From Blastococcus litoris (lineage in GTDB: Bacteria; Actinomycetota; Actinomycetes; Mycobacteriales; Geodermatophilaceae): DNA of 64,000 bases. The notes below the pieces were generated by a model that saw only the letters and a program-made list of their open reading frames with translations, searched no databases and had not been told where the DNA came from. Within the stretch, counting starts at the first letter, position 1, and each line of letters starts with the position of its first letter. Positions 27,912 to 39,431 of this stretch are shown one piece after another. The stretch covers positions 1 to 64,000 of the forward strand of contig NZ_QCZF01000012.1 of NCBI RefSeq assembly GCF_003075095.1, read 5' to 3'. Both the position numbers and the translations under genes were made by a program.

Positions 27912-28546
27912 TGCGCCACTCGTCCCGTCCCCACCTCGGCCCGCCCGAGGCGGGGGCCGAGGTCGAGGGCGAGGACTTCGCCCGGGTCGACTGGTGGGGC
28001 ACGGAGCTGGAGGGCGTCACCTTCACCCGGTGCCGTTTCGACGACGCCGGCCTCGAGGAGCTGGTCACCCGGCGGTGCGTGTTCGACCAGTGCGTCCTCA
28101 CCGGGGTCCGCCTGGGCGGCTCGCGGCACCTCGGCTCGGCGTTCCTGTCCTGCCGGTTCGACCGCGCCCGGCTCATCGACGTCACGTGGGAGGGCTGCAA
28201 GCTGACCGGCTCCCAGTTCCCCGGCGCCCACCTGCGGCCGATGACGGCGACCGAGTGCGACTGGAGCTACGTCTCGCTGCGGGGCGCCGACCTCGCCGAG
28301 CTCGACCTCTCGCGCCAGCGCTTCCGGGACGCCGACCTCACCGACGCCGACCTGCGCGGCACCGACCTGACCAACGCGGACCTGGACCGGGTGCGGCTGC
28401 AGGGCGCCAAGCTCCGCGGGGCGAACCTGTCCGGGGCATCGACGGACGAGGTCAACTGGCGGGCGTTCGAGCTGACCGGCGTCCGGCTCGACCTCGCGCA
28501 GGCCGTGCAGTTCGCCCGCGCGCACGGCGCCGTCGTCGGCAGCTAG
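27911..28546 (+). CDS. Pentapeptide repeat protein
   Basis: A 211-residue protein with pentapeptide repeats of the A(D/N)Lxx type, clearest at about residues 120-185: DADLTDADLRGTDLTNADLD and AKLRGANLSG. Earlier repeats are more degenerate (CRFDRARL). Such sequences fold into a right-handed quadrilateral beta helix; MfpA/Qnr relatives mimic DNA and protect gyrase. Whether this one does so is unknown. It begins within the purH stop (TGATG) and is co-transcribed. The stop TAG forms a palindromic CTAG with the stop of the convergent membrane protein gene. Confidence 0.88.
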   Translation: MRHSSRPHLGPPEAGAEVEGEDFARVDWWGTELEGVTFTRCRFDDAGLEELVTRRCVFDQCVLTGVRLGGSRHLGSAFLSCRFDRARLIDVTWEGCKLTGSQFPGAHLRPMTATECDWSYVSLRGADLAELDLSRQRFRDADLTDADLRGTDLTNADLDRVRLQGAKLRGANLSGASTDEVNWRAFELTGVRLDLAQAVQFARAHGAVVGS

Positions 28547-29082
28547 CGCGCCACCTTCGGGCGCGTGAGCAGCGCCTTCACGCTGCCGAGCAGGCCGAGG
28601 ACGGCGACGGCGATGCCGAGCCAGAAGCCGGGGCCGAAGAAACCGAGGTCCCAGTCCGCGTCCTGCAGCGGCACCAGCACGGCGGCGATGACCGCTCCGG
28701 TGACCAGCAGGCCGAGCAGCCCCAGGAAGCGGTGGCCGCGCATGGGCAGCCACATCAGGATGCCGAGCACGAAGAGGACGCCCCCGCCCAGCACGATCGC
28801 CAGCGGTTGCCACAACCCGGTGTCGAAGATGCCGCCCAGGTCGTCGAACCCGGCCCGGACCAGGGTCCAGCCCGAGACGTCGTCGCCCTCGAGCCAGTCC
28901 AGCAGCAGGCTGACCGCCGCAGCGATGCCGGCGAGGATCAGCAGCAGCCCACCGAGGCTCTCCGGCCCGCGGATCGCGACTGGCCTCGCGGAGTAGTCCG
29001 GCGCCGTGGAACCGGTGTCCGGCCCCTGCGCGGGCGGGTAGGCGGTCGCCCCGGTGGGCTGCACGGGCTCGCGCTCGGTCAT
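28543..29082 (-). CDS. Four-helix membrane protein of unknown function
   Basis: A 179-residue protein with a Pro/Thr-rich N-terminal tail of about 40 residues and four transmembrane helices: [20 protein letters not shown], then [39 protein letters not shown] and [18 protein letters not shown]. Loop 1 contains [10 protein letters not shown] and is extracytoplasmic by charge bias. No family recognised. ATG at 29082 has GGAGG 7 nt upstream. It converges with the pentapeptide gene with a 4-nt overlap and is divergent from folD. Confidence 0.75.
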   Translation of the reverse strand: MTEREPVQPTGATAYPPAQGPDTGSTAPDYSARPVAIRGPESLGGLLLILAGIAAAVSLLLDWLEGDDVSGWTLVRAGFDDLGGIFDTGLWQPLAIVLGGGVLFVLGILMWLPMRGHRFLGLLGLLVTGAVIAAVLVPLQDADWDLGFFGPGFWLGIAVAVLGLLGSVKALLTRPKVAR

Positions 29083-29160
29083 CGGCGTACCTCCGGCGGT
29101 CGGCAGAGCGGGCGGGCGTGCCGAGCGTAGGACCGCGCCGTCGTCCGTGGGGGCTTCCGG

Positions 29161-29166
29161 CAGACT
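29161..29166 (+). promoter_or_regulatory. CAGACT -10-like element of folD
   Basis: CAGACT ends 7 nt before the GTG at 29174, the same hexamer and spacing as at the chorismate mutase leader peptide. It suggests a leaderless folD mRNA. Confidence 0.5.
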
Positions 29167-29173
29167 GTGCGAC

Positions 29174-30043
29174 GTGCCCGCGACGATCCTGGACGGCAAG
29201 GCGACGGCGGCAGCCATCCGCGAGGAGCTCACCGAGCGGGTGGCGGCGCTGGCCGCGGCCGGGCACCGGCCCGGGCTGGGCACCCTGCTCGTCGGCGACG
29301 ACCCGGGCAGCCGCTGGTACGTGAACGCGAAGCACTCCGACTGCGCGCAGGTCGGCATCGCCAGCATCCAGCGCGAGCTGCCCGCGACGGCCACCGAGGC
29401 CGACGTCCTGGGCGTCGTCGACGAGCTCAACGCCGACCCGCGGTGCACCGGGTACATCGTGCAGCTGCCCCTGCCGGCCGGGATCGAGGAGAGCCGGGTG
29501 CTCGAGGCGATGGACCCGGGCAAGGACGCCGACGGCCTGCACCCGGTGAACCTCGGCCGGCTCGTCCTCAACGTGCCCGGGCCCCTCCCGTGCACGCCGG
29601 TCGGCATCGTCGAGCTGCTCCGCCGGTACGACGTCCCGATCGCCGGCGCGGAGGTCGTCGTCGTCGGGCGCGGGATCACCGTCGGCCGGCCGCTCGGGTT
29701 GCTGCTCACCCGGCGCACGGAGAACGCCACCGTGACCCTGTGCCACACCGGCACCCGCGACCTGGTCGCGCACGTCCGGTCGGCCGACGTGGTGGTGGCC
29801 GCGGCCGGCGTCCCCGGGCTGATCGGCACGGACATGGTCAAGCCGGGTGCCGCCGTCCTCGACGTCGGCGTGAGCCGGGTCGACGGGAAGATCGCCGGCG
29901 ACGTCGCCCCTGACGTCCTCGAGGTGGCCGGTCACGTGGCGCCGAACCCGGGCGGGGTGGGGCCGATGACGCGGGCGATGCTGCTGCAGAACGTCGTCCT
30001 CGCCGCCGAGCAGGCCGCGGCGCTCGAGGCGCTGTCGGCCTGA
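29174..30043 (+). CDS. folD: Methylenetetrahydrofolate dehydrogenase/cyclohydrolase
   Basis: FolD interconverts 5,10-methylene-, methenyl- and 10-formyl-THF, supplying PurN and PurH. The 289-residue protein carries the signature Y49...K53 in YVNAKHSDC, the QLPLP motif, KDADGLHP, and the Rossmann segment [14 protein letters not shown]. The C-terminal [15 protein letters not shown] is typical. GTG at 29174 is set by the CAGACT element; a frame from 29054 would run across the promoter. The DUF3017 gene follows after 2 nt, a pairing seen in many actinobacteria. Confidence 0.96.
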   Translation: MPATILDGKATAAAIREELTERVAALAAAGHRPGLGTLLVGDDPGSRWYVNAKHSDCAQVGIASIQRELPATATEADVLGVVDELNADPRCTGYIVQLPLPAGIEESRVLEAMDPGKDADGLHPVNLGRLVLNVPGPLPCTPVGIVELLRRYDVPIAGAEVVVVGRGITVGRPLGLLLTRRTENATVTLCHTGTRDLVAHVRSADVVVAAAGVPGLIGTDMVKPGAAVLDVGVSRVDGKIAGDVAPDVLEVAGHVAPNPGGVGPMTRAMLLQNVVLAAEQAAALEALSA

Positions 30044-30045
30044 GC

Positions 30046-30345
30046 ATGACGCGTCCGCCCCTCTACGTCCGCCGGCCCTTCCTGGCCGGGCTCCTGCGCC
30101 AGCTGCCGCTGCTCGCCGTGCTCGTGACCGTGGGCGTGGGGCTGCTGGTCGTGACCTTCGGCCACTGGCGCCGGGGCCTGGTCGTCATGGGCGTGACCCT
30201 GGTGGCCGCCGCGCTGCTCCGGCTCCTCCTGCCGGTGCGGCGGGTGGGCTTCCTCGCCGTCCGCAGCCGGCCGGTGGACGTCGTCCTGATGGCGGGGGCC
30301 GGGGTGGCCCTGACCGTGATCGCCCTGATGATCCCGTCGGTGTAG
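30046..30345 (+). CDS. DUF3017 small membrane protein
   Basis: A 99-residue protein with three hydrophobic helices: LPLLAVLVTVGVGLLVVTF, VVMGVTLVAAALLRLLL and VVLMAGAGVALTVIALMI. The short connecting loop GHWRRG and the basic segment RRVGFLAVRSR are typical of DUF3017, which usually follows folD. Function unknown. It starts 2 nt after the folD stop, so the two share an mRNA. Confidence 0.87.
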   Translation: MTRPPLYVRRPFLAGLLRQLPLLAVLVTVGVGLLVVTFGHWRRGLVVMGVTLVAAALLRLLLPVRRVGFLAVRSRPVDVVLMAGAGVALTVIALMIPSV

Positions 30346-30353
30346 CCCTCCCG

Positions 30354-30373
30354 CGCCCCGCCCGCGCGGGGCG
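30354..30373 (+). terminator. Probable terminator after the DUF3017 gene
   Basis: An 8-bp G/C stem (30354-30361 with 30366-30373) and 4-nt loop lies 9 nt after the stop and just before the mdh promoter. There is no T tract, so the call is moderate. Confidence 0.45.
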
Positions 30374-30386
30374 GCGCGCACGGCGA

Positions 30387-30392
30387 TAGGTT
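30387..30392 (+). promoter_or_regulatory. -10 element of mdh (leaderless start)
   Basis: TAGGTT ends 7 nt before the ATG at 30400 with no ribosome binding site between. It marks a separate mdh-icd transcription unit. Confidence 0.5.
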
Positions 30393-30399
30393 CCTGGCC

Positions 30400-31353
30400 A
30401 TGGCAGAGAAGTCCAGGAACGGCAAGGTCACCGTCGTCGGTGCCGGTTTCTACGGCTCCACCACTGCACTGCGTCTCGCGGAGTACGACATCTTCGAGAC
30501 CGTCGTCCTCACCGACATCGTCGAGGGCAAGCCCGAGGGCATCGCGCTGGACATGAACCAGTCGCGGCCGATCGAGGGCTTCGAGACGAAGGTCGTCGGC
30601 GTCGGCGGGGGCTCCTACGAGGGCACCGAGGGCTCCGACGTCGTCGTCATCACCGCGGGCCTCCCGCGCAAGCCCGGCATGAGCCGGATGGACCTCATCG
30701 AGACCAACGCGAAGATCGTGCGCCAGGTCGCGGAGAACATCGCCTCGAGCTCGCCCGACGCCGTGATCATCGTCGTGTCGAACCCGCTCGACGAGATGAC
30801 GGCGCTGGCGCAGCTGGCCACCCAGTTCCCGAAGAACCGGGTCATGGGGCAGGCCGGCATGCTCGACACGGCGCGCTTCAGCAACAACGTCGCTGAGGAG
30901 CTCGGCGTCCCGGTCTCCTCGGTGCAGACCCTGACGCTCGGGTCGCACGGCGACACCATGGTCCCGGTGCCCTCCCGCTGCACCGTCGACGGCAAGCCGC
31001 TCTCCGACGTGCTCGCGCAGGACCGCATCGACCACCTCGTGGACCGGACCCGGAACGGCGGCGCCGAGGTCGTGGCGCTGCTCAAGACCGGGTCGGCGTA
31101 CTACGCGCCCTCGGCCGCGGCAGCCCGCATGGCCCGCGCGGTCATGGAGGACTCCGGCGCCGTGATGCCGGTGTGCGCCTGGGTCGACGGCGAGTACGGG
31201 ATCAACGGCGTCTACCTGGGCGTCGAGGCCGAGATCGGGCGAGAAGGAGTGCGGAAGGTCGTCGAGGGCGACCTGTCCGACAGCGAGCTGGCCGGGCTGC
31301 GCGACGCGGCCGAGGCCGTGCGCGCCAAGCAGGCCGACGTGGCCGACCTCTGA
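30400..31353 (+). CDS. mdh: Malate dehydrogenase, LDH-like type
   Basis: A 317-residue NAD-dependent malate dehydrogenase of the LDH-like group, oxidising malate to oxaloacetate. Visible motifs are the nucleotide loop VGAGFYGST at about residues 13-21, the NAD-ribose aspartate in VLTDIVEGK, the substrate arginines in [17 protein letters not shown] and the catalytic histidine in [10 protein letters not shown]. The glycine loop carries Phe-Tyr where many homologues have Asn-Val, a small variation. icd begins 35 nt downstream, making a TCA-cycle pair. Confidence 0.95.
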   Translation: MAEKSRNGKVTVVGAGFYGSTTALRLAEYDIFETVVLTDIVEGKPEGIALDMNQSRPIEGFETKVVGVGGGSYEGTEGSDVVVITAGLPRKPGMSRMDLIETNAKIVRQVAENIASSSPDAVIIVVSNPLDEMTALAQLATQFPKNRVMGQAGMLDTARFSNNVAEELGVPVSSVQTLTLGSHGDTMVPVPSRCTVDGKPLSDVLAQDRIDHLVDRTRNGGAEVVALLKTGSAYYAPSAAAARMARAVMEDSGAVMPVCAWVDGEYGINGVYLGVEAEIGREGVRKVVEGDLSDSELAGLRDAAEAVRAKQADVADL

Positions 31354-31388
31354 GCGCATCGCTCAGAGCTGCAGAGAGGGACGTGCAA

Positions 31389-32603
31389 GTGGCAAAGATC
31401 AAGGTCGAGGGCACCGTCGTCGAGCTCGACGGCGACGAGATGACCCGGATCATCTGGCAGTTCATCAAGGACCAGCTGATCCTCCCGTACCTCGACGTCG
31501 ACCTCGAGTACTACGACCTCGGCATCGAGAAGCGCGACGAGACCGACGACCAGATCACGGTCGACGCGGCGAAGGCGATCCAGAAGCACGGCGTCGGCGT
31601 CAAGTGCGCCACCATCACCCCCGACGAGGCGCGGGTCGAGGAGTTCGGCCTCAAGCGGATGTACCGGTCCCCGAACGGGACGATCCGCAACATCCTCGGC
31701 GGCGTCATCTTCCGCGAGCCGATCATCATGCAGAACGTGCCGCGGCTCGTGCCCGGCTGGACCAAGCCGATCGTCGTCGGCCGTCACGCCTTCGGTGACC
31801 AGTACCGCGCCACCGACTTCAGGTTCCCCGGCGAGGGCACGCTCACCATCAGCTTCCAGCCGGCCGACGGTTCCGCGCCGATCGAGCACGAGGTCTTCCA
31901 GTCGCCCGGTGGTGGCGTCGCGATGGCGATGTACAACCTCGACGACTCGATCCGCGACTTCGCGCGGGCCTCCATGAACTACGGCCTGCAGCGCGAGTAC
32001 CCGGTCTACCTGTCGACCAAGAACACGATCCTCAAGGCCTACGACGGCCGCTTCAAGGACCTGTTCCAGGAGGTCTTCGAGGCCGAGTTCAAGGACAAGT
32101 TCGAGGCCGCCGGCATCACCTACGAGCACCGCCTGATCGACGACATGGTCGCGGCGTCGCTCAAGTGGGAGGGCGGCTACGTCTGGGCGTGCAAGAACTA
32201 CGACGGCGACGTCCAGTCCGACACCGTCGCGCAGGGCTTCGGCTCGCTGGGTCTCATGACCTCCGTGCTGATGTCGCCCGACGGCCGCACCGTCGAGGCG
32301 GAGGCCGCGCACGGCACCGTCACCCGCCACTACCGCCAGCACCAGCAGGGCAAGGAGACGTCGACCAACCCGATCGCGTCGATCTTCGCCTGGACGCGGG
32401 GCCTCGCCCACCGCGGCAAGCTGGACGGCACTCCCGAGGTCACCCGGTTCGCCGAGACCCTCGAGCGCGTCTGCATCGAGACCGTCGAGAGCGGCCAGAT
32501 GACCAAGGACCTGGCGCTGCTGATCTCCAAGGACAGCCCGTGGCTGACCACCCAGGACTTCCTGGCGGCCATCGACACCAACCTCCAGAAGGCCATGGCC
32601 TGA
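31389..32603 (+). CDS. icd: NADP-dependent isocitrate dehydrogenase, homodimeric type
   Basis: A 404-residue isocitrate dehydrogenase that oxidatively decarboxylates isocitrate to 2-oxoglutarate. Sequence features ([47 protein letters not shown]) place it in the homodimeric group related to eukaryotic IDH1/2, not the E. coli-type. GTG at 31389 has GAGAGGGA about 7 nt upstream; the frame extends upstream into mdh without a credible start. A terminator with an 18-bp stem follows 31 nt after the stop. Confidence 0.96.
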   Translation: MAKIKVEGTVVELDGDEMTRIIWQFIKDQLILPYLDVDLEYYDLGIEKRDETDDQITVDAAKAIQKHGVGVKCATITPDEARVEEFGLKRMYRSPNGTIRNILGGVIFREPIIMQNVPRLVPGWTKPIVVGRHAFGDQYRATDFRFPGEGTLTISFQPADGSAPIEHEVFQSPGGGVAMAMYNLDDSIRDFARASMNYGLQREYPVYLSTKNTILKAYDGRFKDLFQEVFEAEFKDKFEAAGITYEHRLIDDMVAASLKWEGGYVWACKNYDGDVQSDTVAQGFGSLGLMTSVLMSPDGRTVEAEAAHGTVTRHYRQHQQGKETSTNPIASIFAWTRGLAHRGKLDGTPEVTRFAETLERVCIETVESGQMTKDLALLISKDSPWLTTQDFLAAIDTNLQKAMA

Positions 32604-32623
32604 CCCAGGTCATCGCCTCGCGG

Positions 32624-32636
32624 TGATCAACGCCCG
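32624..32636 (+). repeat. Short direct repeat, left copy, flanking the decayed gene
   Basis: TGATCAACGCCCG, identical to 33183-33195. Together the two copies bracket the icd terminator and the broken DUF559-type gene. Confidence 0.6.
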
Positions 32637-32675
32637 TCAGGGGCCCTCTCGATCCGCTCGAGAGGGCCCCTGACG
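32635..32675 (+). terminator. Intrinsic terminator of mdh-icd
   Basis: Perfect 18-bp stem (32635-32652 with 32658-32675) and 5-nt loop, 31 nt after the icd stop. The left arm begins inside the short direct repeat TGATCAACGCCCG. Confidence 0.85.
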
Positions 32676-32732
32676 CGTTCTCGCCCGTGGATGGCCAGAA
32701 GGGCCGGAGCCGCCAGCGGGCAGGGTCGCGGG

Positions 32733-33199
32733 ATGCCGATCGCCGCCCTGCGTCCCGAGCCGCTCCGCGGACGGGTGTTCCGAGGAACGACGGCGGTGCA
32801 GCAGGGGCTGCTGACCCGGAAGCAGTTGCGCAGCTCTGCCTGGCGCCGTCTGCGGCAGGATGTCCACGCCGATGCCGCGCTCGAGGTGACCCATCGACTG
32901 CTGGTCAGCGCGGTGGGGCTGGTCCTGCCGTACGGGGTGGGCTTCACCGGCCTCGGCGCGGCCGTGCTCCGAGGCGTGCCCGAGGTCGCCGGTCCCCGCG
33001 ATCCCGTCGAGGTGGTCCTCCCCGGCGGGCAGCGGTGGCACCCCGGGGAGGGGCTCCTCGCGGCGGGCTCGACCGGCTCGACGCAGCGGGGTGGGAGGTC
33101 GTGCACGTGACGGTCGAGGACCTGCGCGACCCCCGCCGTCTGCTTGCCCGGGTGCGGGCCCTCCGGCCGGAGGGGCTGGCGATGATCAACGCCCGCTGA
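32733..33199 (+). pseudogene. Remnant of a DUF559/AbiEi-antitoxin-like protein gene (internal deletion and frameshift)
   Basis: Two parts of one protein are read in different frames. The first, from ATG 32733, gives the usual N-terminus of this actinobacterial group (GRVFRGTTAVQQGLLTRKQL, then a small winged-helix-like region to about 33060). The second, from about 33074 to the TGA at 33197-33199 in another frame, gives the usual C-terminal end RLDAAGWEVVHVTVEDLRDP. The middle part, around 130-160 residues in intact relatives as I recall them, is missing, including the DUF559 nuclease-like core. The remnant lies between copies of TGATCAACGCCCG. I infer a deletion that joined the ends out of frame. 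Confidence 0.7.
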
Positions 33200-33248
33200 G
33201 CGCCCCCTCGTCGAGGTCGGAGAGGGCCACCGGTGGGCGTTGATCATC
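33181..33248. repeat. Palindromic element with 14-bp arms at the end of the pseudogene
   Basis: Inverted repeat GATGATCAACGCCC (33181-33194) and its complement (33235-33248), 40 bp apart, overlapping the last codons of the remnant gene. The left arm holds the right copy of the direct repeat (33183-33195). It may be a small repetitive element or a terminator-like structure for the minus-strand CAP gene ending at 33271. Confidence 0.55.
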
Positions 33249-33270
33249 CCCTGTCACCGGGGCGGGCGGG

Positions 33271-34152
33271 TCAGCCGAAGAGCTGGGTCCACCAGGGGCC
33301 ACCGCTGCCCTCGGCGACACCGACGCCGAGCCGGGTCAGGCTGCAGTTGAGGATGTTCGCGCGGTGACCGGGGCTGTTCATCCACGAGTCCATCACCTCG
33401 GCGGGCGACCGCTGACCCCAGGCGATGTTCTCGGCCCGCGCGCTGAGCCCGGCACGCTCGGCCCGGTCGAACGGGTCGAGGCCGTCGAGGTTGACGTGGT
33501 CGAAGAAGCCGCGGTCGCGCATGTCCGCGCTGTGCGCACGGGCGACGTTCGCCAGCCCCGCGTCGGCGGAGAGGGCGCCGCAGCCGGCGGCTGCCCGCTC
33601 GGCGTTCACGAGCGCGAGCACCTGGCCCTCGGTGGTGCCGTCGGACGGCGCAGGAGCAGCCGCCGGGGCGGGCGCGGGCGCGGGCGCGGGCTTCGGGGCG
33701 GGTGCCGGTGCCGGCTCGGGGGCGGGCGCCGGAGCGGGCTCCGGGACGACCGGCGCGGCCGTCGCCGGGTCGGGCACCACCGGTGCCGTCCCGCCCGGGA
33801 GCGAGCCGGTGGCGGAGGGCTCCGCGGTCACGTCGTCGGCGGTGGACGACCGCGGCGACGGGGCGGCGGCGGTCTCATCGGTGGCCGAGGAGTACGTCGC
33901 CGCGGAGGTGAGCCCGGCGAAGGTCTCCGACGACAGGGGCCCGCCGTCCTGCCCCAGGACGACGGGGGAGGAGGGGCTCGGCGTGGCCACCACCGGCATC
34001 GCGAGCACCAACGCGGTCACCACGGTGCTCAGGCAGACGCTCAGCGCGAGGCGTCCGCCCCGGTGGCCGAGGGCGCGGCGGACGGCCGGGAACCAGGAGG
34101 AGCCGGCGGAGGAGTGGTGCACGTCTTGAACCTCACGGAGTTGCTTGATCAC
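33271..34152 (-). CDS. CAP/SCP domain-containing secreted protein
   Basis: A 293-residue exported protein. A basic N-terminus and hydrophobic helix (about 34-56, LALSVCLSTVVTALVLAMPV) serve as signal or anchor. A long Pro/Ala-Glu/Lys linker (PAPAPEPAPAPAPKPAPAP, about 138-168) probably spans the wall. The C-terminal CAP domain (about 170-293) shows LALVNAERAAAGCGAL, ARAHSADMRDRGFFDHVN and WMNSPGHRANILN, with the CAP cavity histidines and glutamate. Bacterial CAP proteins are of unclear activity. GTG at 34152 is the start used; the ribosome binding site is not strong. Confidence 0.88.
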   Translation of the reverse strand: MIKQLREVQDVHHSSAGSSWFPAVRRALGHRGGRLALSVCLSTVVTALVLAMPVVATPSPSSPVVLGQDGGPLSSETFAGLTSAATYSSATDETAAAPSPRSSTADDVTAEPSATGSLPGGTAPVVPDPATAAPVVPEPAPAPAPEPAPAPAPKPAPAPAPAPAAAPAPSDGTTEGQVLALVNAERAAAGCGALSADAGLANVARAHSADMRDRGFFDHVNLDGLDPFDRAERAGLSARAENIAWGQRSPAEVMDSWMNSPGHRANILNCSLTRLGVGVAEGSGGPWWTQLFG

Positions 34153-34340
34153 GTTTCGTTACCGAGCCGAGACTAACGGTGCGCGCAAGGTCACCGATAG
34201 TGCCCGAGGGATTCGTCACGTCCGGAGCGCGACGGCACCCCGCTGAGGGAGCCCGGCGGTGCCGACCGCGACCGGGCGGGTCCGGAGCAGGCACCATGGG
34301 GGCGCCCCACGTCCCGACCCCCCTGAGGAGCACGCCGCCG

Positions 34341-35669
34341 GTGAGCGACGTCTGGCTCAACATCGTCATGGTCGTCGTCTTCGTCCTGATCGGCGGTGCC
34401 TTCTCCGGCGCGGAGATCGCCCTGGTCTCCCTGCGCGAGTCGCAGGTCCGCGCGATGGCGGAGACCGGCCGCCGCGGGCAGTCGGTGCAGAAGCTGCTCA
34501 GCGACCCCAACCGGTTCCTGGCCGCCGTGCAGGTCGGCGTCACCTTCGCCGGCTTCTTCTCCGCGGCGTTCGGCGCCAGCACGCTGTCCGAGCCCTTCGC
34601 CGGGTGGCTGCAGGAGCGGGGCGTCTCCGAGGGGGTCTCGGGCACCCTCGCCCTGGTGCTGGTCACGATCGCGATCAGCTACCTGTCGCTGGTGGTGGGG
34701 GAGCTGACCCCCAAGCGGCTGGCCCTGCAGCGGGCCGAGGGCTTCTCGCTGCTGGTGGCGGCGCCGCTCAACGCCCTGGCCACGCTGTCGCGGCCGATCA
34801 TCTGGCTGCTCTCGAAGTCGACCAACGTCCTCGTCCGGCTCCTCGGCGGTGATCCGAAGCAGAGCGGCGAGGCGATCAGCCAGGAGGAGCTCCGCGACCT
34901 GGTGGCCGCCCACGAGTCCCTGAGCAGCGACGAGCGCCGGCTGATCGACGAGGTCTTCCGCGCCGGCGAGCGCGAGGTCCGCGAGGTCATGACGCCGCGC
35001 ACCGAGGTCGGGTTCCTGGACGCCGGCACCACGGCCAGCCGCGCGGCCAAGCAGGTCGGCGACTCCAACTGGTCCCGTTTCCCGGTGGCCGGCCGCGACG
35101 AGGACGACGTCGTCGGCTTCGTGCACGTGCGCGACCTGTTCCTGCCCAACCACCCCGCCGGGCGCGCGGCCACCGTCGGCGACCTGGCCCGCGAGGTGAA
35201 GCGGCTGCCCGGCACCGCCGGCGTCCTCACCGCCCTCAGCGAGATGCGGCGGGAGAACCACCACCTCGCCATCGTCGTCGACGAGTACGGCGGCACCGAC
35301 GGGATCGTCACCCTCGAGGACCTCATCGAGGAGGTCATCGGCGAGATCTACGACGAGTACGACGAGGAGGCGGCACCGGAGGACAGGCAGCCCGACGGCG
35401 GCCCGCGCGAGGTGGACGGCCTGCTGAACCTCGACGACTTCGCCGAGGTGACCGGTCTCCAGCTGCCCGACGGGCCGTACGAGACGGTCGCCGGCTACGT
35501 GCTCGCCGAGCTCGGCCGGCTGCCCGAGGTGGGCGACGCGGTCGAGGTCGAGGGCCGCAGCCTGTCGGTCGTCGAGCTCGACGGACGGCGGATCGCGCGC
35601 CTCCTGGTCGGCCCGCCGCCCGCCCCGGCGGACGACGAGGCCTCGACGGAGGAGCCCGCGGGTGCCTAG
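34341..35669 (+). CDS. CNNM/CorC-family membrane protein with CBS domains (hemolysin-family)
   Basis: A 442-residue membrane protein with a DUF21/CNNM domain (about 1-190, several helices, [20 protein letters not shown]). A CBS pair follows (about 205-335, with [15 protein letters not shown] and [17 protein letters not shown]), then a C-terminal CorC_HlyC domain (about 355-430). Relatives export magnesium or affect cobalt resistance; the hemolysin label is historical. GTG at 34341 has GAGGAG 10 nt upstream. An ATG at 34296 would add 15 residues. It converges on galE, sharing CTAG. Confidence 0.88.
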   Translation: MSDVWLNIVMVVVFVLIGGAFSGAEIALVSLRESQVRAMAETGRRGQSVQKLLSDPNRFLAAVQVGVTFAGFFSAAFGASTLSEPFAGWLQERGVSEGVSGTLALVLVTIAISYLSLVVGELTPKRLALQRAEGFSLLVAAPLNALATLSRPIIWLLSKSTNVLVRLLGGDPKQSGEAISQEELRDLVAAHESLSSDERRLIDEVFRAGEREVREVMTPRTEVGFLDAGTTASRAAKQVGDSNWSRFPVAGRDEDDVVGFVHVRDLFLPNHPAGRAATVGDLAREVKRLPGTAGVLTALSEMRRENHHLAIVVDEYGGTDGIVTLEDLIEEVIGEIYDEYDEEAAPEDRQPDGGPREVDGLLNLDDFAEVTGLQLPDGPYETVAGYVLAELGRLPEVGDAVEVEGRSLSVVELDGRRIARLLVGPPPAPADDEASTEEPAGA

Positions 35670-36619
35670 CGCGCTCGCGCCACGTCCCAGGCGTCGCGGA
35701 CGATCCCGGCCAGGTCGGTGTGCCGAGGCGCCCAGCCGAGCTCGGCGCGGATGAGGTCGCTGGAGGCGACCAGCTGGGCGGGATCGCCGGCCCGCCGCTC
35801 GCCGACGACGACCGGCACCGGGTGGCCGGTGACCTCGCGGGCCGCGTCCACCACCTGCTGCACGGAGAAGCCGGTGCCGTTGCCCAGGTTGTAGATGCGG
35901 TGCTCGCCCGCGGCCGGCGCGGGCAGGGCGAGCAGGTGGGCGTCGGCGAGGTCCTCGACGTGCACGTAGTCGCGGATGCAGGTGCCGTCGGGCGTCGGGT
36001 AGTCGTCGCCGTAGACGGTGAGGGTCTCCCGCTCGCCCGCCGCCACCTGCAGCGCGATGGGGATCAGGTGCGTCTCCACCGCGTGCCGCTCGCCCAGGCC
36101 GTGCGCGGCGCCGGCCACGTTGAAGTAGCGGAGGCTGACCGCGGCGAACCCGTGCGCCACGGCGTACGAGGTCAGCATGTGGTCGACGGCGAGCTTCGAG
36201 GCGCCGTAGGTGTTGGTCGGCCGCGTCGGGGCGTCCTCGCGGATCGGCACGGACTCGGGCTCCCCGTAGGTCGCGGCCGTCGAGGAGAAGACGATCCGGC
36301 GGCAGTGATGAGCGCGCATCGCCTCGAGCAGCGCCAGCGAGCCGCCCACGTTCGTGTCCCAGTACTCGTGCGGGCGCTGCTGCGAGACGCCGACCAGCGA
36401 CTTGGCCGCGAAGTGCAGCACCGCCTCGGGGCGGACGTCGGCCAGCACCGGCGCGGACTCGTGGAGGGAGACGGCCGCCAAGGTGGCGCCGGACGGGACG
36501 GCGTCGGCGTGGCCGGTCGACAGGTCGTCGAGGACCGTGACCTCGTGCCCGTCGGCCAGCAGGGCAGCCGTCACTACGCTGCCGATGTAGCCGGCTCCAC
36601 CGGCGACGAGTACGCGCAT
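35666..36619 (-). CDS. galE: UDP-glucose 4-epimerase
   Basis: A 317-residue short-chain dehydrogenase-type epimerase interconverting UDP-glucose and UDP-galactose. NAD-binding GGAGYIG is at residues 7-13, the catalytic Ser/Thr cluster FSSTAATYG near 111-119, and the YxxxK pair Y138/K142 in NTYGASKLA. The C-terminal region has [14 protein letters not shown], typical of GalE. ATG at 36619 is preceded by TAGGGT at 7 nt, so the mRNA is probably leaderless. Divergent from the aminotransferase gene, with only 43 bp between starts. Confidence 0.93.
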   Translation of the reverse strand: MRVLVAGGAGYIGSVVTAALLADGHEVTVLDDLSTGHADAVPSGATLAAVSLHESAPVLADVRPEAVLHFAAKSLVGVSQQRPHEYWDTNVGGSLALLEAMRAHHCRRIVFSSTAATYGEPESVPIREDAPTRPTNTYGASKLAVDHMLTSYAVAHGFAAVSLRYFNVAGAAHGLGERHAVETHLIPIALQVAAGERETLTVYGDDYPTPDGTCIRDYVHVEDLADAHLLALPAPAAGEHRIYNLGNGTGFSVQQVVDAAREVTGHPVPVVVGERRAGDPAQLVASSDLIRAELGWAPRHTDLAGIVRDAWDVARAR

Positions 36620-36626
36620 GGCGGCC

Positions 36627-36632
36627 ACCCTA
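36627..36632 (-). promoter_or_regulatory. -10 element of galE (leaderless start)
   Basis: TAGGGT on the minus strand ends 7 nt before the ATG at 36619, identical in sequence and spacing to the purN element. Confidence 0.5.
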
Positions 36633-36662
36633 GGAGGACCGCCGGGGAGAGGTGGTCCAGCA

Positions 36663-39411
<2,749 letters not shown>

Positions 39412-39419
39412 CGAGGCCG

Positions 39420-39425
39420 CAGACT
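39420..39425 (+). promoter_or_regulatory. CAGACT -10-like element of the YihY gene
   Basis: CAGACT ends 6 nt before the GTG at 39432 and starts 9 nt after the preceding stop. It gives the gene its own probable leaderless transcript. Confidence 0.45.
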
Positions 39426-39431
39426 CGGGCG

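Noticed and set aside
32691-33110. A complete 139-residue gene in place of a pseudogene
   Set aside because: Only its first two thirds resemble a known family; the C-terminal family end lies in another frame, so a broken gene explains the region better.
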